Below are positions 28,406-41,018 of a stretch of DNA of 64,000 nucleotides, in pieces. Numbering within the stretch: position 1 is the stretch's first letter; every line of letters starts with the position of its first letter. Both the position numbers and the translations under genes were made by a program. The stretch comes from Paucibacter sp. KBW04. GTDB lineage: Bacteria > Pseudomonadota > Gammaproteobacteria > Burkholderiales > Burkholderiaceae_C. The notes under the pieces were generated by a model. That model saw only the letters and a list, made by a program, of their open reading frames with translations. It searched no databases and was not told where the DNA came from. The DNA lies in NCBI RefSeq assembly GCF_003852425.1, contig NZ_QAJN01000001.1:186001-250000 (forward strand), in the 5' to 3' direction.

Positions 28406-29248
28406 TCAGGTCTTGACGCCCAACTCGCGCAGGCGCTCTTGCAGATAGCTGTGGGCCGTGTGGCGGTCCGACAGCACCACCTCGTTGCGTGGGTGCAGGA
28501 ACAGCGGCAGCGAGACGCGGCTGCGGGTGGCACCTTGGCCCGTGGGATTGACCACCCGGTGTTGGGTGCTGGGGTAATAGCCCTGCGAGGCTTCTTCCAG
28601 CATGTCGCCGATATTGATGATGAGCATGCCGAAGTCGCAAGGCACATCAAACCAGGCGCCGTCCATGCCTTGGACCTGCAGGCCGGGTTCGTTAGCGGCT
28701 GGCAGGATGGTCAGCAGATTGATGTCGCCGTGGGCGGCGGCACGCAGGGCGCCGGCGGGCTCATTGCCGGTCAACGGGGGGTAACGCAAGACCCGCAACA
28801 GGGTCTGTTGGCTGTCCTTAATCATTTTTGACAGAGGCTCGCGATAGTGCTGTGCGATCTCCGGCGGTGTGAATTGCTCCACCCAACCCAGTAATTCGGA
28901 GGCCAAGGCATTGGCCTGTGCGTAGTAAAGATCGGCGTCGGCTTTGAGCGCCGCAGGCACCCGGCCCCAGGGGTAGATGTGGTAGTACTCCTTGATGTCT
29001 TTTTGGCTGCTGCCCTTGGCCGTCTCGGAGATTTCGGTGGAGAAATAGCCGTCCTGCTTTTCCTTGGAGAAGGGGAATTGATGCTTCTCCTCGGTATTGA
29101 AGAAGGCCAGCCAGTCGGCGTAAATCTTCTCCACCAGGCCTTGCTGGATGGGGTGATTGACCAGCACGCCAAAGCCGGTGTCGTGCAGGGACTGGGTGAA
29201 AAGGCGGGCGGCGTCAGGGGCGCGGTAGTCGACGACTTGGACTTGCAT
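28406..29248 (-). CDS. 2-oxoglutarate/Fe(II) oxygenase of the isopenicillin N synthase family
   Basis: The 280-residue protein begins with the DIOX_N-type region (VVDYRAPDAARLFTQSLHDTGFGVLVNH). The catalytic 2OG-Fe(II) domain follows, with metal ligands in AHGDINLLTIL (HxD) and QHRVVNP (distal His). RSRVSLPLF supplies the Arg-x-Ser co-substrate site. AGGAAACAAG precedes the ATG. Bacterial members with this look are mostly uncharacterised, so no substrate is named. Because it is followed within four bases by a Cys-cluster protein gene, the two may act together. Confidence 0.88.
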   Translation of the reverse strand: MQVQVVDYRAPDAARLFTQSLHDTGFGVLVNHPIQQGLVEKIYADWLAFFNTEEKHQFPFSKEKQDGYFSTEISETAKGSSQKDIKEYYHIYPWGRVPAALKADADLYYAQANALASELLGWVEQFTPPEIAQHYREPLSKMIKDSQQTLLRVLRYPPLTGNEPAGALRAAAHGDINLLTILPAANEPGLQVQGMDGAWFDVPCDFGMLIINIGDMLEEASQGYYPSTQHRVVNPTGQGATRSRVSLPLFLHPRNEVVLSDRHTAHSYLQERLRELGVKT

Positions 29249-29701
29249 CTTGTTTCCTGGACTTTTTTGCTTGCAGGCTGTCAGTTTAGGCCAAGCAGGG
29301 GCGCTTACCCTGCGCGCGCAGAGTGCTTCAATTTGGCTGCAGAATCAGCTGTCGCAAATGCAGCACTTCGCCCATACTGGTGCTTGTTGTATCGGTTTGG
29401 GGCAGGGCGAGCACCTGTTTGGGGCTTTGAGAATTTTGAAATTGGCGGCTCCGTCCGCCTCAAAGTCGCTTCAGAAATGCCTTGTAGTTCCGATACTGCG
29501 ACAGTCCGCCCGGTCCCCGCGGGTGGCCTATTAAGACAAAAGTGCTACAGTGCCCCCTGTTTTTTTTAGACTTAGGTCCTTCCCGTCCCCTTTTCTGGCA
29601 ACAGCGAAGGCGGGTCGCAATCCGCCAACCGGTCGAGCCGTGTCGCGGAAGGTTTATCAACCAGCCAATGCCCTGGAAGCCGGGGTTAGAGGTGAGCGAA
29701 G
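29249..29701. other. 453-base gap upstream of sucA
   Basis: I see no credible gene here. TACAGT at 29546-29551 is a possible -10 box on the plus strand, which would give a leader of about 145 bases for sucA. A run of eight T at 29561-29568 lies just after it. No riboswitch-like fold or terminator was recognised. Confidence 0.4.
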
Positions 29702-32557
<2,856 letters not shown>

Positions 32558-32648
32558 GGTTATTGCGGACGCCGTTGGCGCCGCAGTAACTCGGCTCGTT
32601 CGAGCGGCCAGAGCCGCTCAACTCACCGGCTCGTAGAAAGAACACATC

Positions 32649-33902
32649 ATGGCAATCATCGAAGTCAAAGTCCCCCAGCTGTCTGAATCCGTCGCCGAAG
32701 GCACCTTGCTGGTCTGGAAAAAGAAGCCCGGCCAGGCCGTGGCGATTGACGAAATCTTGGTCGAAATCGAGACCGACAAGGTCGTGCTGGAAGTGCCCGC
32801 GCCCAGCGCCGGCGTGATGGCGCAAATCGTCAAGAACGACGGCGAGAGCGTGGTCAGCGAAGAAGTCATCGCCCGCATCGACACCGACGCCAGCGCCCAA
32901 GTCAGCCCGCTGGAAGTCAAGGCTGTAGTCGCCGCTCCGGCAGCAGCTGCTGCTGCAGCTCCCGCCGCCACCGGTGGCAGCAAGGGCGATGTGGCCATGC
33001 CGGCCGCCGCCAAGATCCTTGCCGAGAAGGGCCTGGCCGCCAGCGATGTGGCCGGCTCCGGCAAGGACGGCCGCGTGACCAAGGGCGACGCCCTGGCCGC
33101 GTCTGCCAAGCCCGCCGTGGCTGCGGCCATCGCCGTGCCCGCCGCGCCCGCCGTGGCCAAGCCCCTGCCCGCCGTGGCTGCCCCGCTGCAGAATCTGGGC
33201 GACCGCCCCGAGCAGCGCGTGCCCATGACCCGTCTGCGCGCTCGCGTGGCCGAGCGTCTGCTGCAATCGCAGTCCACCAACGCCATCCTGACCACCTTCA
33301 ACGAGGTGAATATGGCGCCGGTGATGGAGATGCGCAAAAAGTTCCAGGAAAAGTTCGAGAAGGAACACGGCGTCAAGCTGGGCTTCATGAGCTTCTTCGT
33401 CAAGGCTGCCGTGGCAGCCCTGAAGAAGTTCCCGGTGCTGAACGCCTCGGTGGACGGCAATGACATCGTCTACCACGGCTATTTCGACATCGGTATCGCC
33501 GTCGGCTCGCCGCGCGGCCTGGTGGTGCCCATCATCCGCAATGCCGACCAGCTGAGCTTTGCCGATATCGAGAAGAAGATCGCCGAGTTCGGCCAAAAGG
33601 CCAAGGAAGGCAAGATCTCGCTGGACGATCTGACCGGCGGCACCTTCTCCATCTCCAACGGTGGCACCTTCGGCTCCATGCTGTCGACCCCCATCATCAA
33701 CCCGCCCCAGTCGGCCATCCTGGGCGTGCACGCCACCAAGGATCGCGCCGTGGTCGAGAACGGCCAAGTGGTGGTGCGCCCGATCAACTATCTGGCCATG
33801 TCTTATGACCACCGCATCATCGACGGCCGCGAAGCCGTGCTGGGTCTGGTGACCATGAAGGAAGCGCTGGAAGATCCGGCTCGCCTGCTGTTCGACATCT
33901 AA
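32649..33902 (+). CDS. sucB: Dihydrolipoamide succinyltransferase, E2 of 2-oxoglutarate dehydrogenase
   Basis: The 417-residue protein has one lipoyl domain (residues 1-75, lipoyl Lys in [12 protein letters not shown]) and an Ala/Pro-rich linker. The peripheral subunit-binding domain is [27 protein letters not shown] in consecutive pieces. The catalytic acyltransferase domain ends with the active-site [17 protein letters not shown]. It passes succinyl groups to CoA. It lies 91 bases after sucA, and 16 bases before an unexpected SMR exporter gene. Confidence 0.97.
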   Translation: MAIIEVKVPQLSESVAEGTLLVWKKKPGQAVAIDEILVEIETDKVVLEVPAPSAGVMAQIVKNDGESVVSEEVIARIDTDASAQVSPLEVKAVVAAPAAAAAAAPAATGGSKGDVAMPAAAKILAEKGLAASDVAGSGKDGRVTKGDALAASAKPAVAAAIAVPAAPAVAKPLPAVAAPLQNLGDRPEQRVPMTRLRARVAERLLQSQSTNAILTTFNEVNMAPVMEMRKKFQEKFEKEHGVKLGFMSFFVKAAVAALKKFPVLNASVDGNDIVYHGYFDIGIAVGSPRGLVVPIIRNADQLSFADIEKKIAEFGQKAKEGKISLDDLTGGTFSISNGGTFGSMLSTPIINPPQSAILGVHATKDRAVVENGQVVVRPINYLAMSYDHRIIDGREAVLGLVTMKEALEDPARLLFDI

Positions 33903-33918
33903 ATCCGTTTTCGGCGCA

Positions 33919-34248
33919 ATGACTCAAACCACGGCCTGGATTTACCTGCTGCTGGCAGGTGTCTGTGAGATCGGCTGGCCCCTGGGCTTCAAGCTCTCGC
34001 AGCAGGCCGAGTACCGTGTTACCGGCATCGTCGGTGCCATCGTGTCCATGGGTTTGAGTGGTTGGCTGTTGTGGATGGCGCAGCGCGAAATCCCGATCGG
34101 CACGGCTTACGCCGTCTGGACGGGCATAGGCGGCGCCGGCACTTTTTTGATCGGGGTGATGTTCTTTGGCGATGCCGCCACGCTGTGGAGATTCCTGGGC
34201 GTGGCCATGATCGTCGGCGGAGTCGTCACCCTTAAGCTCGCCCACTAA
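33919..34248 (+). CDS. Small multidrug resistance (SMR) family transporter, Gdx/SugE-like
   Basis: The 109-residue protein has four membrane helices. The membrane-embedded conserved Glu is in [18 protein letters not shown] (E17), followed by [19 protein letters not shown], which is the SMR signature. The CE-GW-GFK pattern leans to the guanidinium-exporter (Gdx/SugE) branch rather than the quaternary-ammonium Qac branch. It sits between sucB and lpd, 16 and 23 bases from them, with no promoter or terminator of its own. It should be co-transcribed with the TCA-cycle complex. No strong Shine-Dalgarno is seen. Confidence 0.9.
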   Translation: MTQTTAWIYLLLAGVCEIGWPLGFKLSQQAEYRVTGIVGAIVSMGLSGWLLWMAQREIPIGTAYAVWTGIGGAGTFLIGVMFFGDAATLWRFLGVAMIVGGVVTLKLAH

Positions 34249-34271
34249 GAGCGTGGGCGCTGGAGCATTTG

Positions 34272-35693
34272 ATGAGCACAAAACAATTTGACGTCGTCGT
34301 GATCGGTGGCGGCCCTGGCGGCTATATCGCCGCTATCCGCGCAGCCCAGCTGGGTTTTAACGCGGCCTGTATCGACGAGTGGAAGAACGAGAAGGGCGGC
34401 CCCGCACCTGGCGGCACCTGCACCAATGTGGGTTGCATCCCGTCCAAGGCCCTGCTGCAATCGTCGGAGCATTTCGAGCACGCCAAGCTGCACTTTGCCG
34501 ACCACGGCATCACGGCCGACAACGTCGCCATCGACGTGGCCAAGATGATTGGCCGCAAGAACACCGTCGTGAAGCAAAACAACGATGGCATCTTGTACCT
34601 GTTCAAGAAGAACAAGGTCTCGTTCTTCCATGGCCGCGGCTCCTTTGTCGCAGCCAAGGACGGCCTGTATGAGATCAAGGCCGGCGAGGAAGTCATCCTG
34701 GCCAAGCACGTGATCCTGGCCACCGGCTCCAATGCCCGCCAGCTGCCCGGTGCGCCCTTTGACGAAGTCAATATCCTGTCCAACGACGGCGCGCTGAACA
34801 TCGCCGATGTGCCGAAGAAGCTGGGCGTTATTGGCTCCGGCGTGATCGGCCTGGAAATGGGCTCGGTCTGGCGCCGCCTGGGCGCGGAAGTCACCGTGCT
34901 GGAAGGTCTGCCGACCTTCCTCGGCGCTGTGGACGAGTCCGTCGCCAAGGAAGCCGCCAAGCTGTTCAAGAAGCAAGGTCTGAAGATCGAGCTGGGCGTC
35001 AAGATTGGCGAAGTGAAGTCGGCCAAGGACGGCGTCACCGTCGCCTACACCGATGCCAAGGGCGCAGCCCAGACCCTGGCCGTGGACAAGCTCATCATCT
35101 CCATCGGCCGCGTGCCCAACACCATCGGTCTGAACCCCGAGGCTGTGGGCCTGAAGCTGGACGAGCGCGGTGCCATCGAGGTGGACGGCGACTGCAAGAC
35201 CAACTTGCCCAATGTCTGGGCGGTGGGCGATGTGGTGCGCGGCCCCATGCTGGCGCACAAGGCGGAGGAAGAAGGCGTGGCCGTGGCCGAGCGCATTGCC
35301 GGCCAGCATGGTCATGTCAACTTCAACACCATCCCCTGGGTTATCTACACCAGCCCCGAAATCGCTTGGGTCGGCCGCACCGAGCAGCAGCTCAAGGCGG
35401 ACGGCGTCGAGTACAAGGCCGGCCAGTTCCCCTTCCTGGCCAATGGCCGCGCGCGTGCCCTGGGTGACACCAATGGCTTCGTCAAGTTCCTGGCCGATGC
35501 CAAGACCGACGAGATCCTGGGCGTGCACATCATCGGCCCCATGGCCTCGGAGTTGATCTCCGAAGCCGTGGTCGCGATGGAGTTCAAGGCCTCGGCCGAG
35601 GACATCGCTCGCATCTGCCACGCTCACCCGAGCTTGAGCGAAGCCACCAAGGAAGCGGCCCTGGCCGTGGACAAGCGGACCTTGAATTTCTGA
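34272..35693 (+). CDS. lpd: Dihydrolipoyl dehydrogenase, E3
   Basis: The 473-residue flavoprotein has an FAD-binding [20 protein letters not shown] and the redox-active disulfide in [16 protein letters not shown]. The NAD-binding region is [23 protein letters not shown]. The C-terminal active-site [13 protein letters not shown] supplies the catalytic His-Glu. It reoxidises lipoyl groups of SucB and may serve other lipoyl complexes. TGGAG precedes the ATG at 34272. A terminator follows, closing the operon. Confidence 0.98.
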   Translation: MSTKQFDVVVIGGGPGGYIAAIRAAQLGFNAACIDEWKNEKGGPAPGGTCTNVGCIPSKALLQSSEHFEHAKLHFADHGITADNVAIDVAKMIGRKNTVVKQNNDGILYLFKKNKVSFFHGRGSFVAAKDGLYEIKAGEEVILAKHVILATGSNARQLPGAPFDEVNILSNDGALNIADVPKKLGVIGSGVIGLEMGSVWRRLGAEVTVLEGLPTFLGAVDESVAKEAAKLFKKQGLKIELGVKIGEVKSAKDGVTVAYTDAKGAAQTLAVDKLIISIGRVPNTIGLNPEAVGLKLDERGAIEVDGDCKTNLPNVWAVGDVVRGPMLAHKAEEEGVAVAERIAGQHGHVNFNTIPWVIYTSPEIAWVGRTEQQLKADGVEYKAGQFPFLANGRARALGDTNGFVKFLADAKTDEILGVHIIGPMASELISEAVVAMEFKASAEDIARICHAHPSLSEATKEAALAVDKRTLNF

Positions 35694-35716
35694 TTCGCCG
35701 CGATAAGTGTTGAGTG

Positions 35717-35742
35717 AAGGGGCGGCCAAGGTCGCCCCTTTT
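35717..35742 (+). terminator. Terminator of the sucA-sucB-SMR-lpd operon
   Basis: AAGGGGCG (35717-35724) and CGCCCCTT (35733-35740) form an eight-bp stem ending in TTTT. It lies 17 bases before the zapE start codon, so zapE transcription must begin inside a very short gap or come from readthrough. Confidence 0.8.
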
Positions 35743-35758
35743 ACTTTGGAATCCGTGC

Positions 35759-36868
35759 ATGACAAGCCCTATTCAGGTTACTGAGCTCTACCGTCAAACC
35801 CTGCAAGAACGCGGCTACACGGCCGACCCGGCCCAGCTGCGTGCCGTGGCCGCCCTGCAGCGCTGCCAGGATGAATGGGCGGACTACAAGGCGCGGCGCA
35901 GCAATGCCGTCACCAAACTCCTGCGTCGGCCCGAGCTGCCGCGCGGTGTGTATATGTTTGGCGGGGTGGGGCGGGGCAAGAGCTTTTTGATGGACTGCTT
36001 CTTCCAGGCGGTGCCGCTAACGCGCAAAACCCGCCTGCACTTTCACGAGTTCATGCGCGAGGTGCACCGCGAGCTGCAGGAACTCAAAGGCATGGCCGAC
36101 CCGCTGGATGAGTTGGGTCGCCGCATCGCCAAGCGCTTTCGGCTGATCTGCTTCGACGAGTTCCATGTGGCCGACGTCACCGACGCGATGATTCTGCATC
36201 GCTTGCTGGATGCGCTGTTCCGCAACCGCGTCTCCATCGTCACCACCTCCAACTTTCACCCGGACGGGCTGTATCCCAATGGCCTGCACCGCGACCGCAT
36301 CCTGCCCGCGATTGAGCTGCTCAAGCAAAAGCTGGAGGTCATCAATGTGGACAACGGCTTTGACTACCGCCGCCGCACCCTGGACCATGTGGAGCTCTAC
36401 CACATGCCCCTGGGCGATGCGGCCGAGCAGGCCTTGACGGCGGCCTTCGAGTCCCTGGCCGAGGCGCGCGAGGAAAGCCCGGTGCTGCACATTGAGCACC
36501 GCGAGATCCGCGCCCGGCGGCGGGCCGGTGGCGTGGTCTGGTTTGACTTCAACGCCTTGTGCGGCGGCCCGCGCTCGCAGAACGATTACCTGGAACTGGC
36601 CAGCCAGTTCCACACCTTGATTCTGTCCAATGTGCCGGAAATGCCGCCTCGTTTGTCCAGCGAAGCGCGCCGTTTCACCTGGCTGGTGGACGTGCTCTAC
36701 GATAGACGGGTCAAACTGATTATGTCGGCGGCCGTGGCGGCCGAGAGTTTGTACACGGAAGGGCCGCTGGCGCATGAGTTCCCGCGCACGGTGTCCCGTT
36801 TGCAGGAAATGCAGTCTTCGGAGTATCTGGCGCTGGATCGCCGCGATGTCGATACCTCGCTGACTTGA
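35759..36868 (+). CDS. zapE: Cell division protein ZapE (AFG1-like ATPase)
   Basis: The 369-residue ATPase has a Walker A GGVGRGKSFLMDCFF (about residue 65), Walker B in RLICFDEFHVADVTDAMIL and sensor-type TTSNFHPDGLYPNGLHRDR. These are the AFG1/ZapE family marks. In E. coli ZapE associates with the Z-ring under stress. The start at 35759 (MTSPIQVTELY) gives the normal family length. Its stop codon overlaps a possible TTG start of the next gene, which more likely begins at 36886. Confidence 0.94.
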   Translation: MTSPIQVTELYRQTLQERGYTADPAQLRAVAALQRCQDEWADYKARRSNAVTKLLRRPELPRGVYMFGGVGRGKSFLMDCFFQAVPLTRKTRLHFHEFMREVHRELQELKGMADPLDELGRRIAKRFRLICFDEFHVADVTDAMILHRLLDALFRNRVSIVTTSNFHPDGLYPNGLHRDRILPAIELLKQKLEVINVDNGFDYRRRTLDHVELYHMPLGDAAEQALTAAFESLAEAREESPVLHIEHREIRARRRAGGVVWFDFNALCGGPRSQNDYLELASQFHTLILSNVPEMPPRLSSEARRFTWLVDVLYDRRVKLIMSAAVAAESLYTEGPLAHEFPRTVSRLQEMQSSEYLALDRRDVDTSLT

Positions 36869-36885
36869 GAGGAAGGGACGAGCGC

Positions 36886-37596
36886 ATGCCTTTTGTTGCG
36901 ATGCCCCGCGCGTGGGGCCAGGGTTTGCGCCCAGGGCTTGGCTTGGCGCTGAGCATCTGTGTGCTGGCCAGCTTGCTCGGCCCAGCGGCCCAGGCCGCCG
37001 AGCCTGAGGCCGAGCGAGCCCAGCTCAGCCGTGCCCGCCAGGAGATCGAGGCCCGCTTCGCCCGCGACAGCCAGGTCTGTGAATCGCGCTTTTTCGTGAC
37101 CTCCTGCCTGGACGAGGCGCGGGCCCACAAGCAGGCCGATCTACGCCCATTGCAGGCGCGTGAAGACGCGCTCAATACCGCCGAGCGCCGTGCCCGCGCC
37201 CAGGCGCAGCGCGAGGATGTGCTGCGCCGTCAGCGTGAGTTCGCCAACGACGAGGCGCGACGCCGTACCGAGGCCTTGCTTGCGCCAGCCCCGGCGGCCA
37301 GCCAGGCCGCGCGCGAATTGCGCTCGGCCCGCCAGCCTGCCGCCGATTGGCGTGAGCGTGAGTTGCAAAAATCGGCGGATGAGGCGCGTGCCGCGCGCGA
37401 TGCCCAGCAGCGCCGTCAGCAGGCCCAAGAGCGCGAGCAGCAGATCAAGACCCGCCAGGCGCAGGCCGAGGCGCGCAATGCTCAGCGAGAGCAGGAGCGG
37501 GGTGGGCAGGCCGCTCCCTTGGCCTTGCCCAAACCGACGGCTGCCGAGCTGGCCGCGGCGGCGCAAGCCGCCAGCGCGGCGGGCGCCAAGCGCTGA
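36886..37596 (+). CDS. Putative periplasmic coiled-coil protein of unknown function
   Basis: The 236-residue protein begins MPFVAMPRAW, with GAGGAAGG about nine bases upstream. Residues 15-38 form a signal peptide ending near AAQAAEP. The mature part is dominated by Arg, Glu, Gln and Ala in a long charged coiled coil (REDVLRRQREFANDEARRR, REQQIKTRQAQAEARNAQRE) with a Pro/Ala tail. Two Cys in QVCESRFFVTSCLDEAR could form a disulfide after export. I do not recognise a named family. It is 17 bases after zapE and probably shares its transcript. Confidence 0.7.
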   Translation: MPFVAMPRAWGQGLRPGLGLALSICVLASLLGPAAQAAEPEAERAQLSRARQEIEARFARDSQVCESRFFVTSCLDEARAHKQADLRPLQAREDALNTAERRARAQAQREDVLRRQREFANDEARRRTEALLAPAPAASQAARELRSARQPAADWRERELQKSADEARAARDAQQRRQQAQEREQQIKTRQAQAEARNAQREQERGGQAAPLALPKPTAAELAAAAQAASAAGAKR

Positions 37597-37669
37597 GGTC
37601 GAGCGAAGGCTAGGCTTGAGTTGGCGTGGGTGCTGATCGGCGACCGAGCGGGCGCGAAGCCCGGCCAGT

Positions 37670-38437
37670 TCAAGACAGGGCTTGCAAGCGGACGATGGCG
37701 AGCGAGAGGTTGTCGCCGCTGCCTCTTGCGCGGTCGCGGGCCTTGTTGATCAAGGTCTCGGCGGCTTCGCGCGGCGGCAGGGTGCTCAGGGCCACGCCCA
37801 TTTCGCTGGGGCTGAAGTAATGCCAGAGGCCGTCGCTGCAGCACATCAAGGTGTCACCGACCTCCAGGCTTTCGATGCAGCTGACGCTGGTCTGGGGCTC
37901 GGCCACCGTGCCCAGGCAGGCGGTCAGCAGATTGGATTGAGGGTGGCTTTGCGCCTCCAGCTCGCTGATCTGACCGTCGTCGACCAGACGCTGAACATAG
38001 GAGTGGTCCATGGTGCGCTTGAGCATGCGGTTGCCGCGGTAGAGGTAGATGCGCGAATCGCCCGAGTGAATCCAGTAACAGCGCCGGTCGGCATTGACCA
38101 AGAAAGCGGCCACCGTGCTGTGCGGCTCTTCCTCGGCCGAGAGCGCGGTCAGCTTGATCATGAGATGGGCTTCGGAGACCAGTTGCTGCAGCAGGTCCTC
38201 GGCCGACTCCTCGCCCGGCACAAAGCGTTCAAACAGCTGGCGTGCGGTTAGCAAGACCTGGTCGGCCGCCTTGCGCCCGCCGCTCTTGCCCCCCATGCCA
38301 TCGGCCACCACGGCCAGCAGGCAGCCGGCATAGCGGGGGTGATTGATCACTTCGACCTGGTCTTGTTGGTAGGTACGGTCACCCCTGTGGGTGCCGGTAG
38401 CAGCAAGCAAACGAAAGCCAGGGGAGATGCGTGTCAT
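37670..38437 (-). CDS. PP2C-type Ser/Thr protein phosphatase
   Basis: The 255-residue protein carries the PP2C metal-binding motifs in order: GDRTYQQDQ, VVADGMGGKSGG, WIHSGDSRIYLYRG, CCSDGLW and GSGDNLSLAIV. It is cytosolic, with no extra domain. No partner kinase or FHA gene is adjacent, so the target is unknown. TATAGT ends seven bases before the ATG and no Shine-Dalgarno is present, which fits a leaderless transcript. Confidence 0.92.
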   Translation of the reverse strand: MTRISPGFRLLAATGTHRGDRTYQQDQVEVINHPRYAGCLLAVVADGMGGKSGGRKAADQVLLTARQLFERFVPGEESAEDLLQQLVSEAHLMIKLTALSAEEEPHSTVAAFLVNADRRCYWIHSGDSRIYLYRGNRMLKRTMDHSYVQRLVDDGQISELEAQSHPQSNLLTACLGTVAEPQTSVSCIESLEVGDTLMCCSDGLWHYFSPSEMGVALSTLPPREAAETLINKARDRARGSGDNLSLAIVRLQALS

Positions 38438-38444
38438 ACCGAAA

Positions 38445-38452
38445 ACTATAAT
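38445..38452. promoter_or_regulatory. Overlapping divergent -10 boxes
   Basis: The eight bases ACTATAAT contain TATAAT on the plus strand (38447-38452) and TATAGT on the minus strand (38445-38450). The minus box suits the phosphatase gene; the plus box would drive the YdcH-like gene from about 120 bases upstream. Only one polymerase could occupy the site at a time. Confidence 0.4.
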
Positions 38453-38579
38453 CGCTAATACCGGGGGAGCAGGGTGCTTCTGAGCTGAATTCACCCCCGC
38501 ACTTCAGCGCCATGTTGGCTCGCTGCCCAGCCCTCTTTCGGCGCCCTTGCTCGCGACTTCACCCGCGCTCCCCACTCTC

Positions 38580-38807
38580 ATGGATGATCAACTTCACTCG
38601 CTGTCGCGCCGCCTGATCGAGTTGCGCATGGAGCATGCGGATCTGGACTTGCTGATTGACCGCCAGACCGCCGACGAGAGCCTGGCCAAGTCCCAGGGCC
38701 AGCCCTCGGACGAGCTGAGTCTGCGTCGTCTGAAGAAGCGCCGGCTGGCCTTGCGCGATCTGATTGCCCGCCTGGAGCAAGAGCTGGATCCGGATGAATT
38801 GGCCTGA
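38580..38807 (+). CDS. YdcH/DUF465 family small protein
   Basis: The 75-residue helical protein (MDDQLHSLSRRLIELRMEH...) has the pattern H-x-DLDLLID followed by LRRLKKRRLALRDLIARLEQEL. This matches the DUF465/YdcH family of short two-helix coiled-coil proteins. Its function is not established. There is no clear ribosome-binding site. The next gene downstream is the DinG-like helicase, 59 bases away. Confidence 0.8.
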   Translation: MDDQLHSLSRRLIELRMEHADLDLLIDRQTADESLAKSQGQPSDELSLRRLKKRRLALRDLIARLEQELDPDELA

Positions 38808-38866
38808 GCAAGCCGCCCGCCCTTCACAATGCGGGATCGACGCCCAGCCCATGGGTCCACGACATT

Positions 38867-41017
38867 TTGAGCCAGGCTCCTGAATTGAAGAACCCAGACC
38901 TCACCGACCGTACTCGCCTGCAGGCGCAAGCTGGATCGTCCGCCGATCCCTTTGGCCTCATCGAGGCCTTTGGCGATCAAGACGCGGAGGGCGAGCCGCA
39001 GCCCTTCATGCCGCGTGAGGCCTCGCCCAGCGAGCTGGAGCAATGGGTGGCCGCGGCTTTTGCGCCCCTCGGCCCCATTGCCAAGGCCGATCCCGGTTAT
39101 TTCCCGCGCGAACAGCAACTGGCGATGAGCCAGGCCGTGGCCCGGGCCGTGGCGCGGCGCGAAACCCTGGTGGTGGAGGCGGGCACCGGCGTGGGCAAGA
39201 CCTTTGCTTATCTGGTGCCGGCCTTGTTGTCGGGCGGCCGCGCCCTGATCAGCACGGCCACCAAGAATTTGCAGGATCAGCTCTTTATGCGGGACCTGCC
39301 GCGCCTGTGCGCCGCCCTGCAGGTGCCGGTGCGCATCGCCCTGCTCAAAGGGCGGGGCAGCTATCTCTGCCTGCATCGCCTGGGTCATGCCCGTCACAGC
39401 GCCGATCTGCCGGACAAGCGCTCGGTGATGACCTTGGCCCGCATTGAGACCTGGGCCCAGCAGACGCGCAGCGGCGACCTTGCGGAGTTGGACGGCCTGG
39501 ACGAGCGCTCGCCCGTCCTGCCTTTTGTGACCTCCTCGCGCGACAACTGCCTGGGCTCCGAGTGCCCCGACTTCCGTGCCTGCCATGTGCTCAAGGCCAG
39601 GCGCGAGGCCATGGAGGCCGATGTGGTGGTGGTCAATCACCATCTCTTCTTCGCCGATATGACCTTGCGCGATAGCGGTGTGGCCGAGTTGCTGCCCAGC
39701 GTGGATCTGGCGGTCTTCGACGAAGCCCATCAACTGCCCGAGGCCGGGGTGCAATTCCTTGGCACTTTGCTGGGTACGGCCCAGTTGCTGGACTTCGGCA
39801 GGGATGTGCTGGGCCTGGGTCTGGCGCAAGCGCGTGGTCTGCAAGACTGGCAAGGCCTGCAGGCGCGGCTGGAGCGTGCCGCACGCCAGTTGCGCCTGGC
39901 CTGTGCTGGGCCTTTGGCCAGCGGCGGGCGCGAGGTGCGCGGCATGCTCAAACTGGCCTGGAAGGAGCGTGCCGGCCAACCCGCGTTTGTCGCGGCCTTG
40001 GAAGAGCTGGCCGGGGCCACAGACTTGGCCGTGGACCAACTGGCCACCGTGGCCGAGACCTCGCCCGATTTCCAGCGCCTGCATGAGCGTGCGGTGCAAC
40101 TGCGCAAGCTGGTGGAGGTGTTCGCCCATGAGCCCGAGCCGGCCGATGTGCGTTGGATCGATCTGAGCCCGCATCAGGCGCGCTTGGTGGAGTCGCCGCT
40201 AGACATTCGTGAGGCCATGCTGGAGCAGCTGGGTACCCCGCAAGGGCAGAACAAGGCCTGGGTTTTTACCTCGGCCACCCTGGGTGATGATGAGCGCCTG
40301 AGCTGGTTCACCGAGCCGGCCGGGCTGGACAACGCCACCGTGCTGCGGGTCGGCAGCCCCTTCAATTACGCGGAGAACGCCAGGCTCTACATCCCGCGCA
40401 ACTTCCCCAAGCCGAATGAGCCGAATCACCCGCTGGAGGTGGCGGCCCTGGCGGCCCGTTGCGCGCGCGCTTTAGGCGGGCGGACTTTTGTGCTGACGAC
40501 CACGCTGCGGGCCCTGCAAAGCATTGGCGAGGCGATGCGGCAGGACTTTGAAGAAGCGGGTGACCAGATCGCCGTGCTCCAGCAAGGCGCGGCGCCCAAG
40601 CGCCAGCTGCTGCAGCAGTTCATGGAGGATCCGCGCGCCGTGCTGGTGGGTTCGGCCAGCTTTTGGGAAGGCATTGATGTGCCCGGCGACAAGCTGCAAT
40701 GCGTCTTGATCGACAAGCTGCCCTTCCCGCCGCCCAATGATCCCCTGGTCGAGGCGCGGGTACAGCGCCTGGAGGCCGCGGGCCGCAATGCGTTTGCACA
40801 TTACTTCATCGCCGAGGCGGCGATTGCGCTCAAGCAGGGCGGCGGGCGCCTGATCCGTACCGAGCAGGATCGCGGCCTGCTGGTTGTCTGCGACCCTCGA
40901 ATGGCGGGCATGAACTATGGGCGCCGCCTGCGTGAGGCCTTGCCACCCATGACGCGCCTGGCGGAGGAGCAGCAGGCACTGGATTGGCTGCAGCTCTTGG
41001 CCGATATTCGGGAATAA
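38867..41017 (+). CDS. ATP-dependent DNA helicase, DinG/YoaA (XPD-like) family
   Basis: The 716-residue superfamily-2 helicase has a Walker A VEAGTGVGKTFAYLVPALL and an iron-sulfur domain with four Cys (SYLCLHR, NCLGSECPDFRACH). Motif II is VFDEAHQLPEAG, with a Q-rich motif VI region near GGGRLIRTEQDRG. XPD-type enzymes unwind DNA 5'-3' in repair. YoaA is a better fit than DinG by size and by the absence of an exonuclease domain. The only start that keeps the N-terminus is TTG at 38867, without a ribosome-binding site. Translation from ATG 39011 would still keep all motifs. Confidence 0.92.
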   Translation: MSQAPELKNPDLTDRTRLQAQAGSSADPFGLIEAFGDQDAEGEPQPFMPREASPSELEQWVAAAFAPLGPIAKADPGYFPREQQLAMSQAVARAVARRETLVVEAGTGVGKTFAYLVPALLSGGRALISTATKNLQDQLFMRDLPRLCAALQVPVRIALLKGRGSYLCLHRLGHARHSADLPDKRSVMTLARIETWAQQTRSGDLAELDGLDERSPVLPFVTSSRDNCLGSECPDFRACHVLKARREAMEADVVVVNHHLFFADMTLRDSGVAELLPSVDLAVFDEAHQLPEAGVQFLGTLLGTAQLLDFGRDVLGLGLAQARGLQDWQGLQARLERAARQLRLACAGPLASGGREVRGMLKLAWKERAGQPAFVAALEELAGATDLAVDQLATVAETSPDFQRLHERAVQLRKLVEVFAHEPEPADVRWIDLSPHQARLVESPLDIREAMLEQLGTPQGQNKAWVFTSATLGDDERLSWFTEPAGLDNATVLRVGSPFNYAENARLYIPRNFPKPNEPNHPLEVAALAARCARALGGRTFVLTTTLRALQSIGEAMRQDFEEAGDQIAVLQQGAAPKRQLLQQFMEDPRAVLVGSASFWEGIDVPGDKLQCVLIDKLPFPPPNDPLVEARVQRLEAAGRNAFAHYFIAEAAIALKQGGGRLIRTEQDRGLLVVCDPRMAGMNYGRRLREALPPMTRLAEEQQALDWLQLLADIRE

Positions 41018-41018
41018 A

